A DNA stretch of 55,924 nucleotides. Origin: Pseudomonadota bacterium (lineage in GTDB: Bacteria > Pseudomonadota > Gammaproteobacteria > Burkholderiales > Burkholderiaceae_C). The translations under genes were made by a program, and so were the position numbers. Under the pieces are notes generated by a model that had not been told where the DNA came from, made no database searches, and worked only from the letters and a program-made list of their open reading frames with translations. The stretch covers positions 1 to 55,924 of the forward strand of contig JAFECX010000030.1 in NCBI GenBank assembly GCA_018241895.1. The letters run 5' to 3'. Below are positions 36,721 to 44,029 of this stretch, in pieces; the stretch's first letter is position 1, and each line of letters starts with the position of its first letter.

Positions 36721-37641
36721 TCAGCGTATGCGCTCGCCCGGGTGCCGCGCCGCGTCGGTGCCGGGCGGTGCCACCTCGTCCAGCCAGGCGCCGAGCAGCG
36801 CATCGAAGGCGGCGGCGTCTTCGTAGACCACCCAGTGGCCGGCACCGGGCACCCAGCTCAGGCGGCGAAAGTGCGGCGCCAGCCTCAACGCCTCGGCCAC
36901 GATCGGCTCGCGGCCGAGATAGAGCACGTCGCGCTCGCCCCAGATGCCGGCCAGCGGGCAGGCGATGCCCGGCAGCATGCGGCGCAGCGCGTCGGTCAGC
37001 ATCAGCCGCCGACGCCGCATGCGATCGCGCTCGACGTTGGCGCCGTGGATGGCGATGGCGAGCACATCGGCAGCGTCTTCGTGCGCCAGCATCAGCGTGC
37101 GCAGGTTGTGGCGGTGGATCGCATCGCGGCGCGCGCCGGCGGGCACGCTGCTCCAGCGGCGCAGCGGCAGCGGGGCGCGCCGCTCGGCACCGAGCGCAGG
37201 CGCGCCGACCAGCATCAGGCTGGCCACGCGCGCCGGCTGCGACTGCGCCAGGTAGCCGCCCACCAGGCCGCCGAAAGAAAAACCGACCACGTCCAGCGCG
37301 CGCTCGCCGAGCAGCCTCTGCAGACCCTGCCCGAGCCAGGGCGGCAACTGGTCCGCATCGAGGCAGCCCGGCGGCAGCGCCGAAGCGCCGAAACCCGGCA
37401 GGTCGGGCACCCACACGCTGCGCCCGGCGCGTCGCAGCGCCGCGATGTTGCGCACCCAGTGCGTCCAGCTGCCGGCGCCGCCGTGCAGCAGCAGCACCGG
37501 CCGGCCGGCATCCGACGCGTCACCCCAGGCGTGCCAGACCAGCGCGCCCGTGCCGCCGCACGGCGTGTGCCGCACGCGCGCGGCCGCCGCCACGGCTGCG
37601 AGATCGGCCAGCGACGAGACGGCAGGCGGCAGCGGCGACAT
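36721..37641 (-). CDS. alpha/beta-fold hydrolase
   Basis: A 306-residue hydrolase. The oxyanion motif HGGAGSW follows the first strands, the nucleophile Ser is in VVGFSFGGLVGG (GFSFG), the acid is in GIWGERDVLYLG and the His is in VPGAGHWVVYE. This pattern fits meta-cleavage-product hydrolases and related esterases. The ATG at 37641 was chosen; the frame is open further upstream through an 8-bp repeat array (to 37797), which would add a repetitive tail of about 50 residues. The gene follows the patatin gene on the same strand. Confidence 0.88.
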   Translation of the reverse strand: MSPLPPAVSSLADLAAVAAAARVRHTPCGGTGALVWHAWGDASDAGRPVLLLHGGAGSWTHWVRNIAALRRAGRSVWVPDLPGFGASALPPGCLDADQLPPWLGQGLQRLLGERALDVVGFSFGGLVGGYLAQSQPARVASLMLVGAPALGAERRAPLPLRRWSSVPAGARRDAIHRHNLRTLMLAHEDAADVLAIAIHGANVERDRMRRRRLMLTDALRRMLPGIACPLAGIWGERDVLYLGREPIVAEALRLAPHFRRLSWVPGAGHWVVYEDAAAFDALLGAWLDEVAPPGTDAARHPGERIR

Positions 37642-37740
37642 CACGCCGGCGAGTGTTCCATGGTTGGTCGCGGCACGCCGACGCGCGCCGGACCCCACCG
37701 CGCGCTGCCCGCCAAGGCCCTGCACTGCCGCACTGCTGCG

Positions 37741-37804
37741 CTGCCGCACTGCCGCACTGCCGCACTGCCGCACTGCCGCACTGCCGCACTGCCGCACTGC
37801 CGCA
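37741..37804. repeat. 8-bp tandem repeat (CTGCCGCA x8)
   Basis: Eight perfect copies of CTGCCGCA, with degenerate copies on both sides (about 37723-37812), fill the gap between the patatin stop codon and the hydrolase. Because 8 is not a multiple of three, gain or loss of a unit would shift any reading frame through it. Confidence 0.95.
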
Positions 37805-37812
37805 CTGCCGCG

Positions 37813-38844
37813 TCAATCGCGCACGAACTCGGCGACGACATCGACCGTGCCGCGGCGGCCCAGGTGCGCGAAGTGCTCGTCGAGCCAGCGCTCGGCCGCG
37901 GCATGCCCGGCGCGGTGCAGTTCCAGCAGGTGGTGCCACGAGGTCTGCAGCAAGGCCGGGTTGGCGATGCGGTCGAGGCCCGCGCCGCCCTCGATGCGAT
38001 GCAGGCGCAGCGCCGCCGCCTTGCGCAGCAGCGGCGAGCGCGCCTGCGCGGCGTCGATGCCCTCGTCGAGCACCATCTGGCGCAACAGCGCGAACGAGCG
38101 CAGCTCCTTGACGAGCGCGCCGTGGAAGCTGATCTCGTTGATGCGCTCGAGGATCTGCATCGGCGTGCCCGGCACCGAGTCGCGCTGCGACGGGTGCACC
38201 TGCACCAGCACGAGATCGAGCTGCGGCGACTCCATCAGCAGCGGCACCAGCGACGGATTGGCCATGTAGCCACCGTCCCAGTACGCCTCGCCGTCGATCT
38301 CGACCGCCGGAAACAGCACCGGCAGGCAGGCCGACGCCAGCACCGCGTCGAGGCCGATCTGCGCGCCGCGGAAGATGCGCAGCCTGCCGCTGCGCACGTG
38401 GGTGGCGCCGACGAACAGCTGCATCTCGGTGCAGCGGCGCACGAGCTCGAAGTCGATCGTCTCGGCCAGCACCGTGCGCATCGGGTTGGCGCCGTTGGCG
38501 CCCAGCCACCACGACTGCGCCATGTCCCAGGCGGCCCGAAACGGCAGGTTCGGCGGCTCGAGCCGGCCCGGCGCGCCCAGCAGCCAGGCATCGGCCCAGC
38601 GCGTGGGCTGCAGGCTGTCGGCCACGCGCGACCACAGGCGCCGCAAGGTCTCGCGGGCGCCGGCGCGTCCGCCGGCCGTCCAGCCCGCAGCCAGCGCCAC
38701 CGCGTTCATCGCCCCCGCGCTCGAGCCGCTGACGGCGCCGAAGCGGATGCGCTGGTCGACCAGCAGCCGGTCGAGCACGCCCCAGGTGAACGCGCCATGC
38801 GTGCCGCCACCTTGCAGTGCAAGATCGACGCGGCGCGATTTCAT
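37813..38844 (-). CDS. patatin-like phospholipase
   Basis: A 343-residue patatin-family acyl hydrolase with a Ser-Asp dyad. The oxyanion loop QGGGTHGAFTWG is at 11-22, Ser42 is in VSGSSAGAMNA, and the catalytic Asp is in YWDGGYMANPSL. It probably hydrolyses phospholipids or lipid-like esters in the cytoplasm or at the membrane. Two upstream genes of similar orientation are not obviously related. The stop codon abuts the 8-bp repeat array. Confidence 0.92.
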   Translation of the reverse strand: MKSRRVDLALQGGGTHGAFTWGVLDRLLVDQRIRFGAVSGSSAGAMNAVALAAGWTAGGRAGARETLRRLWSRVADSLQPTRWADAWLLGAPGRLEPPNLPFRAAWDMAQSWWLGANGANPMRTVLAETIDFELVRRCTEMQLFVGATHVRSGRLRIFRGAQIGLDAVLASACLPVLFPAVEIDGEAYWDGGYMANPSLVPLLMESPQLDLVLVQVHPSQRDSVPGTPMQILERINEISFHGALVKELRSFALLRQMVLDEGIDAAQARSPLLRKAAALRLHRIEGGAGLDRIANPALLQTSWHHLLELHRAGHAAAERWLDEHFAHLGRRGTVDVVAEFVRD

Positions 38845-38957
38845 GCGCCGCCTGGTGCATGCGGCGTCGCCGCCGCGGCCGCCCCGCCACCGCGGCGCAG
38901 CACCGCCGGCGCCGGACCCGAGCGCGTCATCGACCGCACCGGGCCCTCGCCACGAGA

Positions 38958-39371
38958 TCAGCGCGACGACGGGCGCGCGCGGCTCACCTCGATCAGCGCG
39001 TTCAGCGCGTCGGTGACGGTGAAGATGCCGAGGAACGAGCCGTCGGCCTCGGTGACGATGACGCTGCCGATCTTGCGATCGGACATCACGTAGGCGACGT
39101 CGTCCAGCGGCGTGTCGGCCCGCACCGACACCGGATCGGTGCGCAGCAGATCGCGCGCCTGGACCTGGAAGCGGTGCTCGCGGCTGAGGCCTTCGACCAG
39201 CCGCAGATCGCGCTCGCTGATCACGCCCACCACGGCGTCGCCGCGCATGACGGGCAGATGGCGTACGCCGTGCGCGTCCATGCACTGGCGCAGCTCCTCG
39301 ATCGACAGATCCTCGGTCGCGGTGACCGGGTTCGGCGTCGTGTACTCCTCGACCGGGACTCTGAGCGGCAT
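38958..39371 (-). CDS. CBS-domain pair protein
   Basis: A 137-residue protein consisting of two CBS motifs (about 14-62 and 77-128), recognisable by VRHLPVMRGDAVVGVISERDL and GSVIVTEADGSFLGIFTVTDAL. Such modules bind adenine nucleotides and sense energy state. There is no attached enzyme domain, so it may regulate another protein in trans. The start at 39371 has AAGGAG seven bases upstream; an ATG at 39428 would add a basic N-terminal stretch. Confidence 0.88.
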   Translation of the reverse strand: MPLRVPVEEYTTPNPVTATEDLSIEELRQCMDAHGVRHLPVMRGDAVVGVISERDLRLVEGLSREHRFQVQARDLLRTDPVSVRADTPLDDVAYVMSDRKIGSVIVTEADGSFLGIFTVTDALNALIEVSRARPSSR

Positions 39372-39520
39372 GGCCGGGCTCCTTGCGCGGCGCGCCCGCG
39401 GCGCCGCCTGGGTTGACTTCGCCGCCATTATCTTAGGTGCCGGGTCGCGGCGAGCGCGTTTCGGCGCGACGGTGCAACGAGCACGCGCGGCGGCCGCGCA
39501 CGACGCCGTGGCTCGTTCGT

Positions 39521-40666
39521 TCAGCTTCGGGCGCCGCGTGCCGCCGCGTAGGCCTCGTAGCCGGCCACGAAGCGCGGCGAGACGCCGCGCAGCCGCTCGG
39601 CATCGACGCGGCCGCTGCGCTGCACGTACTGCCAGGCGAGTTCCCAGGGCTCGAGCCGCATGTGCTCGGCGAAGTGCTCGTACCACCCGGCGCTGGCATT
39701 GGCCGCGTCGACGAGCTTGCGCACGACGGGCTTGCGCGCCGCCTCGTAGGCCGCGAGCGCGTCGGCAAGCACGCGCGGGTGCTCGCGCAGCGCGCGCGCC
39801 AGCGCGATCGCATCCTCGAACGCCAGGCGCGTGCCCGAGCCGATCGAAAAGTGCGCACTGCGCAGCGCGTCGCCGACGAGCACCGTGTTGCCGCTGGACC
39901 AGCGTTCGTTCCACACCTTCGGAAACCGACGCCAGATCGAGCAGTTACCGATCAGCGGGTGGCCGTCGAGCGTGGCGGCGAACACGCGCTCGCAAACCGC
40001 CTTCGTCGCCGCCTCGTCCATCGCCGCAAAGCCCGCGCGCTGCCAGGTCGGCGCATCGCACTCGACGATGAAGGTGCTCGCGCCGCTCGCGTAGCGGTAG
40101 TGGTGGGCGTTGAAGCTGCCGGCCTCGGTCTGCACGAAGGTCTGGCTCAGCGTGTCGAAGGGACGCGTCGTGCCGTACCAGACGAAACGGTTGTCCAGCG
40201 GCTCGACGCAGGTGCCGAACTCGGCTTCGCGGCCGCGCCGCACGAACGAGTTGACGCCGTCGGCGCCGACCACCAAGTCGCAGCCTTCGAGCTCGCGCGC
40301 GTCGTTCACCGCAAGGTCGTAGCGCGGCCGCACGCCGACCGTCGCCAGGCGCTCGCGCAGCAGTTGCAGAAGGCGCAGGCGCCCGATCGCCGCGAAGCCG
40401 ATGCCGTCGATCACGATCGACTGCCCGCGGTGGTTCACGGTCAGGTCGCTCCACTGCTGCATCGCTGCCGTCAGCAGCTCGCAGGTTTCGGGGTCGTCCT
40501 CGCGCAGGAACTCGAGCGCACGCGCGGAAAACACGACGCCGAAGCCGAAGGTGGAATCGGGCGCGTTCTGCTCGACCACGCGCAGCGCCCAGTGCGGGCT
40601 CTGGCGCGCGAGCAGATAGGCGAGGTACAGGCCCGCAGGGCCGGCGCCGACGATCAGGACGTTCAT
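39521..40666 (-). CDS. FAD-dependent aromatic monooxygenase, like the N-terminal half of 2-aminobenzoyl-CoA/salicylyl-CoA monooxygenases
   Basis: A 381-residue flavin monooxygenase. GAGPAG (7-12) binds FAD, FGFGVVFSARALEFL is characteristic of the aryl-CoA hydroxylase group, and the second FAD motif is NTVLVGDALRSAHFS. In Azoarcus, 2-aminobenzoyl-CoA monooxygenase/reductase fuses such a domain to an Old-Yellow-Enzyme-like domain; here the protein stops after the first part. An OYE-type reductase is encoded 3.4 kb away in the divergent cluster. It probably hydroxylates an aromatic acyl-CoA, as inferred from similarity and neighbours. Confidence 0.85.
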   Translation of the reverse strand: MNVLIVGAGPAGLYLAYLLARQSPHWALRVVEQNAPDSTFGFGVVFSARALEFLREDDPETCELLTAAMQQWSDLTVNHRGQSIVIDGIGFAAIGRLRLLQLLRERLATVGVRPRYDLAVNDARELEGCDLVVGADGVNSFVRRGREAEFGTCVEPLDNRFVWYGTTRPFDTLSQTFVQTEAGSFNAHHYRYASGASTFIVECDAPTWQRAGFAAMDEAATKAVCERVFAATLDGHPLIGNCSIWRRFPKVWNERWSSGNTVLVGDALRSAHFSIGSGTRLAFEDAIALARALREHPRVLADALAAYEAARKPVVRKLVDAANASAGWYEHFAEHMRLEPWELAWQYVQRSGRVDAERLRGVSPRFVAGYEAYAAARGARS

Positions 40667-40683
40667 CGCTTCAACCCCCTCAC

Positions 40684-40713
40684 GGCGCCCGGCGGCGCCC
40701 GGCGGCGCCCGGC
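40684..40713. repeat. 10-bp tandem repeat (GGCGCCCGGC x3)
   Basis: Three perfect copies of GGCGCCCGGC lie 17 bases upstream of the FAD monooxygenase start codon, in the divergent promoter region shared with the cysteine desulfurase gene. The unit is itself nearly palindromic and could fold in the mRNA leader. Confidence 0.85.
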
Positions 40714-40867
40714 GGCTCGTGCCGGCGCGCTGCGGCTTGTGCTGGCTCCTGCGGGCTCGTCGCCGCCGCGGGCGCCCCGAGCCGGGCGCTATGCTGTCGT
40801 CGCGCCGCGCGCACCAGGTGCTGCACCTCGCCGGCGCGCACGGCCAGGGCACGCAGCCCATGCCGCC

Positions 40868-42016
40868 ATGACGACGCCCATCTACCTCGATCACCACGCC
40901 ACGACGCCGCTCGATCCGCGCGTGCTCGAAGCCATGCTACCTTGCCTGCGCGACGAGTTCGGCAACGCGTCGAGCCGTCACCATGCCTACGGCCGGCGCG
41001 CGGCGGCGCTGGTGGAGCAGGCGCGCGAGCGCGTCGCCGCGGCCATCGCCGCGCGCTACTCGGAGCTCGTGTTCACGTCGGGGGCGACCGAATCGAACGC
41101 GATCGCGATCCAGGGCACGGCACGCATGCGCCCGGGTGCGCACCTCGTCACCACCGCCATCGAGCACCGCGCGGTGCTCGACACCTGCCGGCGCCTCGAG
41201 CGCGAGGGCTGGCCGCTCACGGTGGTGCCGGTCGACCGCTGCGGCCGCGTCGATCCGCACGACATCGCACGCGCGCTGCGCGCGGACACCGCGCTGGTGT
41301 CGGTGATGGCCGCCAACAACGAGATCGGCACGCTGCAGCCGCTGGCCGAGATCGGCGCGCTGCTGCGCGATGGGCCCGCCCTGTTCCACGTCGACGCCAC
41401 GCAGGCGGTGGGCCGGGTTGCGCTCGACGTCGACGCCCTGGGCATCGACCTGCTGTCGATGTCGGCGCACAAGCTCTACGGCCCCAAGGGCGTCGGTGCG
41501 CTGTACGTGCGCCGACGCCCGCGCCGCGTCGAGTTGCAGCCCCTGGCCGACGGCGGCGGGCAGGAAAACGGGTTGCGCCCGGGCACGCTGAACGTGCCGG
41601 GCATCGTCGGCCTGGGCGTCGCCTGCGAGCTTGCGCTGGCCTGCCGCGACGAGGAGAACGCGCGCCTGGGGCGCCTGCGCGAACGGCTGCTGGGGCACCT
41701 GAGGCAGGCCCTGGACGGCCTGAGCGTCAATGGCCACCCCGAGTGGCGGCTGGCCGGCAACCTGAGCATCGGCATCGAGGGCGTCGAGCCCGAGGCGCTG
41801 CTGCTCGGACTGCCCGAGCTCGCCGTCTCCGCCGGTGCCGCGTGCTCGAGCGCTTCGGCGCGGCCTTCGCACGTGCTGGAGGCGATCGGCGCCACTGGCG
41901 CCACCACGCGCGCCGCGCTGCGCGTGGGCATCGGGCGCTTCAACACCGCCGAGGAGATCGACCGCGCCGCGCAGCTCGTCGTCGAACGCGTGCGTGCGCT
42001 GCGCGCTGCGCGCTGA
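40868..42016 (+). CDS. cysteine desulfurase (NifS/IscS-like)
   Basis: A 382-residue PLP enzyme that removes sulfur from cysteine and holds it as a persulfide. The N-terminus is IYLDHHATTPLDPRVLEAM, the PLP Lys202 is in SMSAHKLYGPKG, the cofactor-stacking His100 in TAIEHRAVL, and the persulfide Cys326 in AGAACSSASARPSHVL. NifS/IscS-type length and the SSASARPSHVL loop suggest group I. No iscU, sufE or thiI-like partner is nearby. Instead it heads the plus-strand run that includes an aryl-AMP ligase, so a dedicated sulfur-donor role is possible. Confidence 0.92.
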   Translation: MTTPIYLDHHATTPLDPRVLEAMLPCLRDEFGNASSRHHAYGRRAAALVEQARERVAAAIAARYSELVFTSGATESNAIAIQGTARMRPGAHLVTTAIEHRAVLDTCRRLEREGWPLTVVPVDRCGRVDPHDIARALRADTALVSVMAANNEIGTLQPLAEIGALLRDGPALFHVDATQAVGRVALDVDALGIDLLSMSAHKLYGPKGVGALYVRRRPRRVELQPLADGGGQENGLRPGTLNVPGIVGLGVACELALACRDEENARLGRLRERLLGHLRQALDGLSVNGHPEWRLAGNLSIGIEGVEPEALLLGLPELAVSAGAACSSASARPSHVLEAIGATGATTRAALRVGIGRFNTAEEIDRAAQLVVERVRALRAAR

Positions 42017-42062
42017 GGCGCGGCGCTGCACAAGTCGCAGCGCGGATCCGAGGCTGGCGGCC

Positions 42063-42126
42063 GCATGCCGATACGGCCGCATGCCAATACGGCCGCATGG
42101 CGATACGGCCGCATGGCGATACGGCG
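42063..42126. repeat. 16-bp tandem repeat (four copies)
   Basis: Four head-to-tail copies of a 16-bp unit, GCATGGCGATACGGCC with one or two differences per copy, lie between the cysteine desulfurase and aryl-AMP ligase genes. The 240-base gap contains no recognisable gene. Confidence 0.9.
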
Positions 42127-42256
42127 GCCGGTGCGACGACGCGCGGGCGCGGCGGCACCGCCTTGATGCACGACAAGAAGAGCGATCGGCGACGTTTGCT
42201 CTCGCGCAAGCGCTGTGTAGGATCGACGCGATACCGACAAGCAGCGAGGAGACGAC

Positions 42257-43900
42257 ATGCTGGCGGGCTGCGTTCCCTGGCCGGCCGACGATGCGGCACG
42301 CTGGCGCCGGCTCGGTCTGTGGGAAGACCTCACGCTGGGGCAGATGCTGCGGCACACCGCGACGCGGCTGCCGCACAAGGTGGCGCTGGTGGCGGGCGAG
42401 CAGCGCATCGGCTACGCCGAGCTGCTTGCGCGCAGCGAGCACCTGGCGCGCAGACTCGCCGACGAAGGGCTGCGCCCGCTCGACCGCGTGGTGCTGCAGC
42501 TGCCCAATGCGCCCGAGTTCGTCTTCGCGTTCTTTGCCCTCGTGCGCCTGGGTGCGATCCCCGTCATGGCGCTGCCCGCGCACCGCCACAGCGAGGTGCG
42601 GCACTTCGTGCGCCATGCCGGCGCGCGTGCGCTGTTCGTCGCCGAGCGCACGCGCGAGTTCGACCACCGCGCGATGGCCGACGAGTTGCGCGCCGAATGC
42701 CCGACGCTCGAGCAGGTCGTGGTCGCCGGCGTGCCGCTGGCGGGCCAGCGTTCGCTCGCCGCGCTGCTCGCGGGCGGCGACGACACGCCCGCCGCCGCCG
42801 CGCCCCTGCCCGAGCCCGCGCCCGACGAGGTCGCGCTGATGCTGCTGTCGGGCGGCACGACGGCGCTGTCCAAGCTCATCCCGCGCACCCACAACGACTA
42901 CGTCCTCAACGCGCGCGCCTCGGGCCGCGCGGCCGGCATCGACGAGTCGACGGTCTTGCTCGCCGTGCTGCCGCTGGGCCACAACTACAACCTGGCGAGC
43001 CCGGGCCTCCTCGCCTGCTTCGCCTGCGGCGCCACCGTGGTGCTGGCGCCGGCTCATGGCGCCGAGGTGGTGTTCCCGCTGATCGAACGCCATCGCGTCA
43101 CGCTCGTGGCGGCCGCGGTGCCGCTCGTCACGCAGTGGCTGAACTCGGACGTGCCGGCGCGCCACGACCTGTCGTCGCTGAAGGTGGTGCAGAACGGCGG
43201 CGCGCGCCTGGCGCCCGAACTGCGCCGCCGCGTGCGCGAGCAGTGGGGCTGCACGCCGCAGGAGGTCTACGGCACCGCCGAAGGCCTCATCAACATGGTG
43301 CCGCTGGACGCGAACGACGAATTGATCCTCGAAAGCTCGGGCCGCCCGGTGTGCGAGCACGACGAGCTCAGGGTTGTCGACCTGGATGATCACGAACTGC
43401 CCGACGGCACGCCGGGCGAGCTGCTCACGCGCGGCCCGTACACGATCCGCGGCTACTACAACGCACCCGAGACCAACGCGAGCGCCTTCACCGCCGACGG
43501 CTTCTATCGCATGGGCGACGTGGTGCGCAAGGTCGGGCGCGACCTGTACACCGAAGGCCGCAAGAAGGACCTCATCAACCGCGGCGGCGAGAAGATCAGC
43601 AGCGACGAGGTCGAGAACCTGATCCTGATGCACGCGGCCGTCGACAGCTGCTGCGTGGTCGGCATGCCCGACCCCGTGTACGGCGAGCGTGCCTGCGCGT
43701 TCGTCGTCGTCAAGCCGGGCGCTGCGCTCGGGCTGCGCGAGCTGGCCGAATTCCTGCTCGCGCAGCGCATCGCCAAGTACAAGCTGCCCGAGCGCCTCGA
43801 GCTGCTCGAGCGCATGCCGATCAGCCCGGCCGGCAAGATCCTGCGCCGCGACCTGCGCGAGCGCATCGCCCACACCCTGGCCCGGGAACGGGCGCGCTGA
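42257..43900 (+). CDS. aryl-acid AMP ligase, DhbE/EntE-like (salicylate or 2,3-dihydroxybenzoate type)
   Basis: A 547-residue adenylate-forming enzyme. The phosphate loop is LLSGGTTALSKLIPRTH (197-213), the aryl-acid pocket is in PLGHNYNLASPG (Asn243, Ser248, matching DhbE), YGTAEG is the A5 motif, and the catalytic Lys is in SPAGKILRRDL. DhbE family members activate 2,3-dihydroxybenzoate or salicylate as AMP esters; others make the CoA thioester. There is no siderophore synthetase or carrier domain nearby, so CoA transfer for degradation is more likely. GAGGAGACGAC precedes the ATG. Confidence 0.88.
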   Translation: MLAGCVPWPADDAARWRRLGLWEDLTLGQMLRHTATRLPHKVALVAGEQRIGYAELLARSEHLARRLADEGLRPLDRVVLQLPNAPEFVFAFFALVRLGAIPVMALPAHRHSEVRHFVRHAGARALFVAERTREFDHRAMADELRAECPTLEQVVVAGVPLAGQRSLAALLAGGDDTPAAAAPLPEPAPDEVALMLLSGGTTALSKLIPRTHNDYVLNARASGRAAGIDESTVLLAVLPLGHNYNLASPGLLACFACGATVVLAPAHGAEVVFPLIERHRVTLVAAAVPLVTQWLNSDVPARHDLSSLKVVQNGGARLAPELRRRVREQWGCTPQEVYGTAEGLINMVPLDANDELILESSGRPVCEHDELRVVDLDDHELPDGTPGELLTRGPYTIRGYYNAPETNASAFTADGFYRMGDVVRKVGRDLYTEGRKKDLINRGGEKISSDEVENLILMHAAVDSCCVVGMPDPVYGERACAFVVVKPGAALGLRELAEFLLAQRIAKYKLPERLELLERMPISPAGKILRRDLRERIAHTLARERAR

Positions 43901-43942
43901 CGAGCTCCGCATCGATCGCGGCAACGACCCCTGGCGCGAGTG

Positions 43943-44000
43943 CCGACCCGACCCGACCCGACCCGACCGACCCGCCCGGCCCGCCCGACCCGACCCGACC
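43943..44000. repeat. imperfect 5-bp tandem repeat (CGACC family)
   Basis: About eleven units of CGACC, with a few CGCCC and CGGCC variants, occupy the gap between the ligase and OYE-type reductase genes and end 29 bases before the reductase start codon. A GTG before the array is in frame with the reductase, but the encoded Arg/Pro/Thr repeat is unlikely to be protein. Confidence 0.85.
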
Positions 44001-44029
44001 ACCCGCAAGAGCGCCACGAGGACCCCGCG

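Noticed and set aside
33668..37414. Apparent 1248-residue extension of the GMC oxidoreductase
   Set aside because: The GMC protein has a normal N-terminus at 35290. The upstream part is antisense to the TDT transporter gene and has no domain.
42257..43900. Siderophore biosynthesis cluster based on the DhbE/EntE-like ligase
   Set aside because: No isochorismate genes, carrier protein, nonribosomal synthetase or siderophore transport genes are nearby; the neighbours are catabolic flavoenzymes.
43940..44029. N-terminal extension of the OYE-type reductase from a GTG
   Set aside because: The added residues are an Arg-Pro-Thr repeat encoded by the CGACC array. The ATG at 44030 gives the family's normal N-terminus.
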